From: Micromonospora okii
Lineage (GTDB): Bacteria; Actinomycetota; Actinomycetes; Mycobacteriales; Micromonosporaceae
Length of the DNA stretch: 64,000 nt
Reading direction: 5' to 3'
Assembly (NCBI RefSeq): GCF_020884795.1
Contig: NZ_BBZF01000018.1
Span: forward strand, 186,001 to 250,000
Positions 57,888 to 64,000 of this stretch are shown one piece after another. The notes below the pieces were generated by a model that ran no database searches, was not told the DNA's origin, and saw only the letters and a list, made by a program, of their open reading frames with translations. Position 1 is the stretch's first letter; the number at the start of each line of letters is the position of its first letter. The position numbers and the translations under genes are program-made.

Positions 57888-58999
57888 CACTTCTCCCTGA
57901 CTGCGCGCAGCCCGTGCGCGACCAGCGGCGCCACCATCTCGCCGATCCGGTCGAAGCCCTCGCCGAGGGTCTGCCCGAGCGTGTGCCGGTAGTGGATCCC
58001 CTCGCAGATCACCGCGAGCTTGAAACAGCCGAGGGCGACGTGCCAGTGCAGCGGGCCGACGTCGACGTCGCTCTCCCGGGCGTACCGCTCGATCAGCTCC
58101 GCCCCGGTGGGGAAGCCGGCGCGCGGGCCGAGCCCGTCTGCGACGGGGTTGTCGGGGGCGTCGTGGCCGCCCAGGACGTCCCAGTACGTCAGCAGGAGCC
58201 CCAGGTCGGCGAGCGGGTCGCCGAGCGTGGCCATCTCCCAGTCCAGCACCGCCCGTAGCGCCACCACGCCGCCGCATACCACCGGCGTGACCCCGGGCGG
58301 AGGGCTGACCACGGCGACGATGTTGTCCAGGCGGTAGTCCCCGTGCACGATGCGGCCCGCGTTCACCCCCTCGGGCACGGTGCCGGCGAGCGCGTCGCGC
58401 AGCTCGTCGACGCCGGGCAGCGGGCGGCTGCGGGAGGCGTCGAGCTGGCCGGCCCAGCGGCGGACCTGCCGGCCGAGGAAGCCCTCGGGGCGACCGAAGT
58501 CGGCCAGCCCGACCGAGGCCGGGTCGACCGCGTGCAGGGCGGCGAGGACGGCCATCATCGTCATGGCCAGGCCCCGGCGCTGGCCGGAGGTCAGCAGGTC
58601 GGTCTGCGACCGGCTGCGGAACACCTCGCCGTCGACCTTCCTCATCAGGTAGAAGGGCGCGCCGATCACGTCGGTGTCGGCGCAGGACAGCAGCGTGGCG
58701 GGGACCGGCACGCGGGTCGGGGCGAGCGCCGAGACGACCCGGTACTCCCGGGCCATGTCGTGCGCGGTGGCCAGCACGTGCCCGAGCGGGGGCCGGCGCA
58801 GCACCACCTCCCGGTCGCCGCAGCGGAGCAGGTACGTCAGGTTGGACCTGCCGCCAGCGATGAGCCGGGCCCGCAGTGGCGCGGCGGCCAGCTCGGGCAG
58901 GTGGACGGCCAGGTACGCGGCGAGCCGGTCGAGATCCAGCCCCCGGGGGGCGTTCGCGCTGGGGTCGGTGCCCGCCTCGGCGACGCCCGGATCGGTCAT
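57887..58999 (-). CDS. APH-family phosphotransferase, ACAD10/11 N-domain-like (370 aa)
   Basis: An aminoglycoside-phosphotransferase-fold kinase: LIAGGRSNLTYLLRCGDREV (P-loop-like and Lys region), catalytic loop IVHGDYRLDNIV and metal-binding LDWEMATLGDPLADLGLLL. The subgroup lies beside acyl-CoA dehydrogenases and corresponds to the kinase domain of ACAD10/11. It probably phosphorylates a 4-hydroxyacyl-CoA intermediate before elimination. ATG 58999 is chosen because the upstream in-frame region is not conserved in character. It is coupled to the dehydrogenase by a one-base TGATG overlap. Confidence 0.9.
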   Translation of the reverse strand: MTDPGVAEAGTDPSANAPRGLDLDRLAAYLAVHLPELAAAPLRARLIAGGRSNLTYLLRCGDREVVLRRPPLGHVLATAHDMAREYRVVSALAPTRVPVPATLLSCADTDVIGAPFYLMRKVDGEVFRSRSQTDLLTSGQRRGLAMTMMAVLAALHAVDPASVGLADFGRPEGFLGRQVRRWAGQLDASRSRPLPGVDELRDALAGTVPEGVNAGRIVHGDYRLDNIVAVVSPPPGVTPVVCGGVVALRAVLDWEMATLGDPLADLGLLLTYWDVLGGHDAPDNPVADGLGPRAGFPTGAELIERYARESDVDVGPLHWHVALGCFKLAVICEGIHYRHTLGQTLGEGFDRIGEMVAPLVAHGLRAVREK

Positions 59000-59003
59000 C
59001 CGG

Positions 59004-59034
59004 ATAGTTGATGGCAGCTCGGACACCTTGTCAA
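59004..59034 (-). promoter_or_regulatory. Candidate promoter of the phosphotransferase-dehydrogenase pair
   Basis: On the minus strand TTGACA (59034-59029) precedes AACTAT (59009-59004) by 19 bases. The ATG follows 4 bases later, so the leader is very short or absent. CCTTGTCAAGG around the -35 box is an 11-bp palindrome that could bind a regulator. Confidence 0.4.
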
Positions 59035-59193
59035 GGCGGGACTTCCCCGGCGGGATCCGGCGCGGCCCCTTCGGACGACCGGGCGGGATTTCCCCGGGGG
59101 ACATGACACGGCAACAGGGGCGAAACGGTCAGCGGGCAGGCTGGGACGCAGCCCGCCGGCAACCGCGCCGGCCCGCCGAGCGGAGGGACGACC

Positions 59194-59892
59194 ATGTTGC
59201 TGAGAGTTCGGGTGACCCTGCCGGACCGCCCCGGGGCCCTCGGCCAGGTGGCCCGCACCCTCGGCGTCTGCGGCGCCGACATCGTCCAGGTCGTCGTCCT
59301 GGAGCGGCTCGGCGGGCGGGCTGTCGACGACTTCACGGTGGTGTGGCCGGGCGCCGCGCGGGTGGAGCGGCTGCTGGCCGGCCTGGCCGCCATCCCCGGC
59401 GTGCGGGTCGACGGGACCTGGCGGGCCATCGGCGCGCCCACCACCACCGGGCAGGACGCCGAGCTGCTGGCCCAGGTCGCGGGCAACCCGGCCGAGGGGC
59501 TGGCCACCCTCGTCGACGCGGTTCCCGGGCTGCTCGCCGCCGACTGGGCGGTGGCGGCGGTGGTCCCGCTGGACTGGGCGTCGCGCGGCGGCGGCGAGGC
59601 GACCGTGGCGTACGCGAGCTGGCGCGCCCCCGTCCCGCCCCGGCTGCCCGGGCTCACCCCGCTGCGGGCCCGCGCGCTGACCGCCGCCGACGGCACCCAC
59701 CACGCGGTCGCGCCGTTCGGCCGGGCCGGGCTGGTGCTCGTGGTGGCCCGGGAGGACACCGCGACGCTGACGCCCGCCGCGTTCCACTGCACGGAGGTGG
59801 ACCGGCTCGCCCAGCTCGTCCGGGCCGGCGCGGTGATCCTCGGCGACCGGCTGGACCTGGTGGGGGCGCCGCCGGTGGTGTCCGGCGGCTGA
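59194..59892 (+). CDS. ACT-domain protein (232 aa)
   Basis: An N-terminal ACT domain (MLLRVRVTLPDRPGALGQVA through ADIVQVVVLERLGGRAVDDFTVVW) of the amino-acid-sensing type. The rest (~85-232) lacks a catalytic motif but resembles the middle region of the ACT-GNAT protein 166 bases downstream (NPAEGLATLVDAVPGLLAADWA versus DPEAIGETLRALLGADEVTW). It looks like a paralogue that lost or never had the acetyltransferase domain. It may bind an amino acid and modulate its neighbour. GGAGGGACGACC precedes the ATG. Confidence 0.82.
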   Translation: MLLRVRVTLPDRPGALGQVARTLGVCGADIVQVVVLERLGGRAVDDFTVVWPGAARVERLLAGLAAIPGVRVDGTWRAIGAPTTTGQDAELLAQVAGNPAEGLATLVDAVPGLLAADWAVAAVVPLDWASRGGGEATVAYASWRAPVPPRLPGLTPLRARALTAADGTHHAVAPFGRAGLVLVVAREDTATLTPAAFHCTEVDRLAQLVRAGAVILGDRLDLVGAPPVVSGG

Positions 59893-59896
59893 GTCG

Positions 59897-59968
59897 GGCG
59901 GGCCGTGACGGTCGGCCGGCCGTTGACGGTCCGACGGCCGTGACGGTCGGGCGGGCCGTGACGGAGGT
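59897..59968. repeat. Four 17-18-bp tandem repeats between the ACT genes
   Basis: GGCCGTGACGGTCGG recurs at 59901, 59918, 59936 and 59954 with small changes, followed by an inverted form (GGGCCGTCACCGTCGGG) near 59987. The array occupies the 165-base gap between two related ACT genes and could be a protein-binding array or recombination product. Confidence 0.6.
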
Positions 59969-60057
59969 CATGCCCCCCGGTTCCCGGGCCGTCACCGTCG
60001 GGCAACGGCCCGGCAACAGCCGACCGGCATCGTCGTGGCCGAGGAAGGGAGACAACC

Positions 60058-61119
60058 ATGACGCTGTGGCGGATCCGGGCCACCGTTGACGACCGGCCGG
60101 GCTACCTGTCGGTGCTCACGGCGAGCCTCGCGTTGCGCGGGGTCAACATCCTCTCCGTGCAGGTGCACACCACCGAGGCGGGCGCGGTCGACGACTTCCT
60201 CGTCGACGCGCCCGACACGATCGACGCGGCGGCGCTGGTCGCCGCCGTGGAACGGGGCCGGGGCCGGGACTGCTGGGTGGCGCGCAGCGAGGCGCGGGGC
60301 CTGGTCGACCAGCCCACCCGGGTGCTCGGGCTGGCCACCCGGCTGGCGCGCGACCCGGAGGCGATCGGGGAGACGCTGCGGGCCCTGCTCGGCGCCGACG
60401 AGGTGACGTGGCGGTCCGCGCGGGTCAGCGGCGGCGTCGCCGGCACGACCATGGTCCTGCCGGATCCGGCCGGCGGGGCGTACGAGCTGCGTCGGGCGGC
60501 GCCGACCTTCACCCCGGCCGAGTACGCCCGGGCCCAGGCGCTCGCCGAGCTGGCGGCGACCGTGGCCCGCCGGGCCGCCGACGAGTGCACCGTCGTCCTG
60601 CCCGGCGGCGCCGAGCTGACGGTCCGGCCGGCGACCGTTGACGACCTGGCGGGCGTACAGGAGATGCACCGGCGCTGCTCCGCGCGCAGCCGGCAGCGCC
60701 GGTACCTCGGCGGGGCCACGCTGCCCGCGCCGGGGCGGCTGCGGCGGCTGCTGGAGCCGGCCCGGGGCCTGACCCTCGTCGCGACGACGACCGGTTCCGG
60801 CGAGGGGGCGGGGCCGGTCGTCGCGCTGGCGAACCTGCTCGCCGAGGGCGACGAGGCCGAGGTGGCGCTGCTGGTGCGCGACGACTGGCAGCGCAGGGGC
60901 CTGGGCACGGCCCTGCTGCGTCGGCTGGTCGGCCACGCCGAGCGGGCGGGCCTCGCGGCGCTGCTGCTGCACGTGCAGTCGGAGAACGGGCCGATGCTGC
61001 GTACCCTCGCCCGGCTCGCCCGACCCACGACGGCCGAGCGCGACGGGCCCGTGGTCACCATCACCGTGCCGCTCGCCGCTACCCCGGCTCCCGGGGTGGT
61101 GCCGGCCCAGCGCCGCTGA
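60058..61119 (+). CDS. ACT-GNAT fusion lysine acetyltransferase (353 aa)
   Basis: The N-terminal ACT domain (RIRATVDDRPGYLSVLTASL to VNILSVQVHTTEAGAVDDFL) binds an amino acid. A linker (~80-190) is followed by a GNAT domain (~205-340) with the acetyl-CoA loop LVRDDWQRRGLGTALLRRLV. ACT-GNAT lysine acetyltransferases regulated by amino acids are known from Micromonospora (MaKat) and Streptomyces; they acetylate metabolic enzymes such as acyl-CoA synthetases. The architecture here fits that group; the activating amino acid cannot be told. GGAAGGGAG precedes the ATG. Upstream lies a shorter ACT-only relative. Confidence 0.88.
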   Translation: MTLWRIRATVDDRPGYLSVLTASLALRGVNILSVQVHTTEAGAVDDFLVDAPDTIDAAALVAAVERGRGRDCWVARSEARGLVDQPTRVLGLATRLARDPEAIGETLRALLGADEVTWRSARVSGGVAGTTMVLPDPAGGAYELRRAAPTFTPAEYARAQALAELAATVARRAADECTVVLPGGAELTVRPATVDDLAGVQEMHRRCSARSRQRRYLGGATLPAPGRLRRLLEPARGLTLVATTTGSGEGAGPVVALANLLAEGDEAEVALLVRDDWQRRGLGTALLRRLVGHAERAGLAALLLHVQSENGPMLRTLARLARPTTAERDGPVVTITVPLAATPAPGVVPAQRR

Positions 61120-61173
61120 CCGGGCCGCGCCGCCGTTCCCCGTTCTCGGGCCAGTGGGTGGGGCGTTCCCGGG

Positions 61174-61566
61174 TCAGCGGGGCAGCGGCCGGCCGGAGAC
61201 GCAGAAGCGGTTGCCCTCGGTGTCGGCCAGCACGACGTACGGCGGCGCGCCCGGCTCGAGCGCCGCCGGGTAGTGCTGCCAGTCGACCCGGCGCGCCCCG
61301 AGCGCGACGAGGCGGTCCACCTCGCCGTCGAGGTCCCGGCCGCCGGCGGTCAGGTCCATGTGGACGCGGGGGAACTCCTCGACGGGGCTCTCGCTGAGGT
61401 CCAGCGCGAGGGCCGTGCCGGGGACGCCGGGCGGCGGCGCGAGCACGATCCAGTCGTCGCCGGGGAAGCGCGGCGGCTTCCGCTCGTAGCCCAGCGCGGC
61501 GGCCCAGAACCGGCCCGCCCGCTCGGGGTCGGACACGCCGAGGGAGATCTGCGCGAGCGTCGCCAC
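61174..61566 (-). CDS. VOC-family (glyoxalase-like) protein (130 aa)
   Basis: A single VOC domain: LAQISLGVSDPERAGRFWAA at the start, WIVLAPPPGVPGTALALDLS, then RVHMDLTAGGRDLDGEVDRL and YVVLADTEGNRFCV at the end. It is unlike the VOC protein at 8493 in its N-terminus but has the same ending. The GTG at 61566 has a TACCGT box 6 bases upstream and is probably leaderless. Substrate unknown. Confidence 0.85.
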   Translation of the reverse strand: MATLAQISLGVSDPERAGRFWAAALGYERKPPRFPGDDWIVLAPPPGVPGTALALDLSESPVEEFPRVHMDLTAGGRDLDGEVDRLVALGARRVDWQHYPAALEPGAPPYVVLADTEGNRFCVSGRPLPR

Positions 61567-62099
61567 TCCGCGACGGTACCGCAGGCGCGGGCGTCGAGCA
61601 GGTTGCCCCGAAACCTGTCGGTGACGGCCGGCCAGTGGGGTCGGGACGTGATCCACGCCTCTCCCGGCCTCGCCGACACCACCATGAGCAGCCACGGGTG
61701 GCTGACAGCGATGGCCCCACAGGCGCCAGCACGTCGCCGCCCCGTCGCTCCCGCGCACCTGCGCCACCGGTCGACCGGGGGCACGACGGTCACGATTGCT
61801 CGGCTGATCGACTCCATGTCGCCGACGTGGGGCGATCAGGCGCGGTGGAAGGCGTCATGCCGCCGACCTGGAGCACGGTCACCGGCTGATCCGCGGCGAA
61901 TCCCGCGCCGCAGCGGGACCGCTCCCTGCGCCCTGGCGCGGTACGCTCGATACATCGTCGAGCATCCATGCGCTGGGGTGCTCGCGCGCTCGTGGCAACC
62001 CCCGTCACCCCACCACCACGTCCCGCCGGCCCCGGCCAGCGACGCCGGCCCCGCGTCCGGCCGGGCCCGCCGGGACTTCTCCCCGTCAGGAGCGTCCAC
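61567..62099. other. 533-base gene-free region
   Basis: Between the divergent VOC gene and the FN3-CBM2 gene no frame has protein character on either strand. It holds the VOC promoter at its left end and the ribosome binding site AGGAG of the secreted protein at its right end. A small palindrome GCTCGA-N7-TCGAGC (61945-61963) sits next to TACGCT/GATACA, the AT-richest patch, and is the most likely promoter of the secreted gene. A degraded gene cannot be excluded. Confidence 0.5.
61573..61578 (-). promoter_or_regulatory. -10 box of a leaderless promoter (VOC gene)
   Basis: TACCGT on the minus strand lies 6 bases before GTG 61566, as at msrB. Confidence 0.5.
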
Positions 62100-63266
62100 A
62101 TGCGCCACGCGATCCCGCCGTCCGAGTCGCCACGCCCCACCGGGGAGCGATCCCCCCGCCCCGCCGCCGAGCCGCCCCCGCGCGCCCGCCGCGCCCGGCC
62201 CCGGCCGCGCCGCCTGCTCGCCGCCGGCGCGGCCCTGGTGGCCGGCCTCGCCCTGACCGTCGCCGTCCCGCACCTCGCGCCCGCCTCGGCCGCGCCCGCC
62301 GTCAACCTGATGCCCCCGGAGAACGTGCCGCCCACCGTCCCCGGCACCCCGGTCGCGTCCGGGGTCACCCCCACCGGGCTCACGCTGACCTGGGCCGCCT
62401 CCACCGACACCGGGGGCAGCGGCCTGGCCGGATACGAGATCACCCAGGAGACGGTCGGCAGCGACGCGCTCAACCTGCACCGCAGCCTCACCAACACCCT
62501 GACCCTGACCTCGCTCGCGCCGGCCCGCAACTACCGGTTCTGGGTGCGCGCCCGCGACCACGCCAGCAACACCTCGGCGTCCTCGCCGGTGCTCGCGGTG
62601 GCCACCCCGGCCGGGACCGGCCCGGACGTCATCGGCCCCACCCCGCCCGGCGCGCCGACCGCCTCGGCCGTCGGCCCGAACGGGGCCACCCTCACCTGGG
62701 GGCCGTCCACCGATGACGTCGGGGTCGTCGGCTACCAGGTCTACCGAACGAGCTGGCCGGTGCACTCCGTCGTCGACACGGTCGCCGGCACCAGCCACGC
62801 GGTCACCGGGCTGAGCCCCGCCACCACGTACGCGTTCTACGTGATCGCGTTCGACGCCGCCGGCAACCCGTCCACCCCGTCGCCGGTCGTCACCGTGACC
62901 ACCACCGGCACGCCCACCCCGACGCCGTCGCCGACCCTGCCCCCGCCGACGTGCCGGGTCGCCTACGCCACCAGCGACTGGGGCACCGGCTTCAGCGCGA
63001 ACATCACCGTCACCAACACCGGCCCGACCGCGCTCGGCGCCTGGACCCTGGCGTTCACCTTCCCCGACGTCGGCCAGAAGGTGGCCCACGGCTGGTCGGC
63101 CACCATCACCCAGATCGGCACCGCCGTGCGGGCGTCGAACGTCTCCTACAACGGCACCCTGGCGCCGGGGGCGTCGACCGGCTTCGGCTTCACCGGCACC
63201 CACACCGGGGCCACCCCGAGGCCCGGCACCTTCACCCTCAACGGCGTCCCCTGCATCACCGTCTGA
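62100..63266 (+). CDS. Secreted protein with two FN3 domains and a CBM2 (388 aa)
   Basis: A long, Arg/Pro-rich N-region precedes the signal core LLAAGAALVAGLALTVAV and a site near APASA. Two fibronectin type III domains follow (PPTVPGTPVASGVTPTGLTL ..., ~77-160; PPGAPTASAVGPNGATLTWG ..., ~180-268), each with the usual Y-x-V core (YRFWVRARD; YAFYVIAFD). A Pro/Thr linker leads to a CBM2 (CRVAYATSDWGTGFSANITV to CITV). No catalytic domain is present. It may bind cellulose, tether other proteins, or be a carbohydrase remnant. AGGAG lies 7 bases before the ATG. Confidence 0.85.
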   Translation: MRHAIPPSESPRPTGERSPRPAAEPPPRARRARPRPRRLLAAGAALVAGLALTVAVPHLAPASAAPAVNLMPPENVPPTVPGTPVASGVTPTGLTLTWAASTDTGGSGLAGYEITQETVGSDALNLHRSLTNTLTLTSLAPARNYRFWVRARDHASNTSASSPVLAVATPAGTGPDVIGPTPPGAPTASAVGPNGATLTWGPSTDDVGVVGYQVYRTSWPVHSVVDTVAGTSHAVTGLSPATTYAFYVIAFDAAGNPSTPSPVVTVTTTGTPTPTPSPTLPPPTCRVAYATSDWGTGFSANITVTNTGPTALGAWTLAFTFPDVGQKVAHGWSATITQIGTAVRASNVSYNGTLAPGASTGFGFTGTHTGATPRPGTFTLNGVPCITV

Positions 63267-63281
63267 CCCCGTCCACCCGAA

Positions 63282-63322
63282 CGTGGCCGGTCACCGTTGC
63301 GTGCGGGCGGTGACCGGCCACG
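63282..63322 (+). terminator. Hairpin terminator after the FN3-CBM2 gene
   Basis: CGTGGCCGGTCACCG (63282-63296) and its exact complement (63308-63322) form a 15-bp stem with an 11-base loop, 15 bases after the stop codon. Confidence 0.75.
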
Positions 63323-63431
63323 ATCCTGGCGCCCCCGGCCTCCCGGGCGGTCGGCTGTCGAGCCGGGACCGCACGGGGACCCGCCGGGCCGCCGGGCCCT
63401 CATGCAGACTCGGTGCGCCGCCGGCCCGGGG

Positions 63432-63437
63432 CATGCT
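63432..63437 (+). promoter_or_regulatory. Candidate -10 box before the DUF488 remnant
   Basis: CATGCT lies 6 bases before ATG 63444; one base departs from TANNNT. It matches the spacing of the other leaderless genes. Confidence 0.35.
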
Positions 63438-63443
63438 GTCCGT

Positions 63444-63764
63444 ATGTTGCTGACCGTGGGGCACGGGGCCGCCGATCGGGGGCGGCTGGGGGAGTTGCTT
63501 GCCGGCGCCGGGGTGGCGCTGGTGGTGGACGTGCGGCGGTACCCGGCCAGCCGGAGCAACCCGGACGTGCGGCGGGAGGCGCTCGAAGGCTGGCTACCGG
63601 AGCGGGGCGTCGACTACCGCTGGGAGCCGCGCCTCGGCGGCCGCCGGCACATCCGCAAAGGGGACCGGAGCCGGACACCTGGTGGACGGTGGCGGCTCAG
63701 CCCGCACACGCCCGCTGCGGGAGCCCGCCGCCTACCCGACGGCCACCTCGTCTGGGACGGCTGA
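63444..63764 (+). pseudogene. DUF488-family gene, internally deleted and frameshifted (106 codons)
   Basis: The first ~72 residues are typical DUF488 (LLTVGHGAADRGRLGELLAG, VVDVRRYPASRSNPDV, GWLPERGVDYRWEPRLGG). The family then expects a DTWWTV motif, which is present at ~63677-63694 but in another frame, as if one C was lost after GACCGGAGC. The central region with the conserved Cys and Trp-Trp-x-Cys-His is absent. The frame ends with LSPHTPAAGARRLPDGHLVW, like the DUF488 C-terminus. This looks like a one-base loss plus an internal deletion of probably 60-90 codons. It ends one base before the convergent GNAT gene. Confidence 0.6.
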
Positions 63765-63765
63765 G

Positions 63766-64000
63766 TCAGTCGGACAGCTCGTCGGCGAGGAGGTCCATCA
63801 GCAGGCCGTCGTGCCAGCGGCCGTCCGCGCCGCGCTCGTAGCGGCGCAGCACGCCGACCGGGCGGAAACCGACCTTCGCGTACGCCCGGATCGCGGCGGT
63901 GTTGGCCGCGGCCGGGTCGACGGTCAGCCGGTGGTGGCCGTGGTCGTCGACGAGGTGCCGGGCCAGGGTGCGGACGGCGTCCCCGCCGAGCCCGCCGCCG
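63766..64000 (-). CDS. GNAT acetyltransferase, AAC(6')-like (partial, C-terminal 77 residues)
   Basis: The minus-strand frame enters from the right edge and ends at 63766. It reads GLGGDAVRTLARHLVDDHG, then RLTVDPAAANTAAIRAYAKV, GFRPVGVLRRYERGADGRWH and DGLLMDLLADELSD. The DPAAANTAAIRAYAKVGF pattern and the final aspartate-rich loop are typical of the RimJ/AAC(6')-type acetyltransferase family. Aminoglycoside resistance should not be assumed. Start and N-terminal half lie outside the window. Confidence 0.8.
   Translation of the reverse strand, partial: GGGLGGDAVRTLARHLVDDHGHHRLTVDPAAANTAAIRAYAKVGFRPVGVLRRYERGADGRWHDGLLMDLLADELSD

Noticed and set aside
63766..64000. Aminoglycoside-resistance gene AAC(6')
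   Set aside because: Only the C-terminal 77 residues are present, and the same GNAT subfamily includes many housekeeping acetyltransferases.

Overview
The window is about 73-75% GC by eye, densely packed with codon-biased genes, and has the gene content of an actinomycete. Several traits point to Micromonospora or a close relative in the Micromonosporaceae: the dispersed AAGGAAGGGCCCC/GTTAAC palindromes, the rnd-thiolase-fadB and DUF3000-hemE neighbourhoods, an ACT-GNAT acetyltransferase, and leaderless genes with a TANNNT box 6-7 bases before the start codon. The genus is inferred from memory of such sequences, not from a search. I see no tRNA, rRNA, CRISPR array, prophage or biosynthetic gene cluster.

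Layout, left half: an edge-truncated membrane protein (1-820); a secreted PQQ-type propeller protein; a C39-like protein; an OmpR-type two-component system (3579-5482); a secreted propeller/malectin protein; a VOC protein; a proline-rich membrane protein; a beta-oxidation pair, thiolase plus FadB-like multienzyme (9880-13228); an RNase D-like nuclease; a membrane-anchored trypsin-like protease with a coiled-coil partner (14960-17307); DUF3000; and the coproporphyrin branch of heme synthesis, hemE-hemY-hemQ (18330-21548). A frameshifted IS30-family element (21594-22857) sits inside one dispersed palindrome. Then follow an AA10 lytic polysaccharide monooxygenase with CBM2, an ElaA-like acetyltransferase, a zinc-ribbon protein, a stand-alone CBM48 protein, msrB and a LigD-type primase-polymerase. 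An uncharacterised divergent pair shares a repeat-bearing control region (27054-27933).

Layout, right half: a four-gene ABC exporter (two FtsX-type permeases, two ATPases; 28435-36014); a TAP-type lipoprotein peptidase; a LigC-type ATP-dependent DNA ligase; small enzymes; an AlkA-like glycosylase; and a tightly coupled herA-sbcD-sbcC-nurA operon (49448 down to 43064). That operon reproduces in an actinomycete the archaeal HerA-Mre11-Rad50-NurA end-resection cluster. Next come a 39-residue Cys-rich protein coupled to a RibD-like reductase, and a cellobiose operon cebEFG-bglC-cebR (50725-56618) with two near-perfect CebR palindromes around a TTGACA-N17 promoter. The end of the window holds a phosphotransferase/acyl-CoA dehydrogenase pair, an ACT protein beside an ACT-GNAT acetyltransferase, a leaderless VOC protein, a secreted FN3-FN3-CBM2 protein, a decayed DUF488 gene and an edge-truncated acetyltransferase.

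Two functions link many of the genes. Cellulose use joins the LPMO, the CBM2/FN3 protein, cellobiose uptake and the GH1 beta-glucosidase. DNA repair joins the primase-polymerase, LigC, AlkA, HerA-NurA and SbcCD, four of which lie in one operon.
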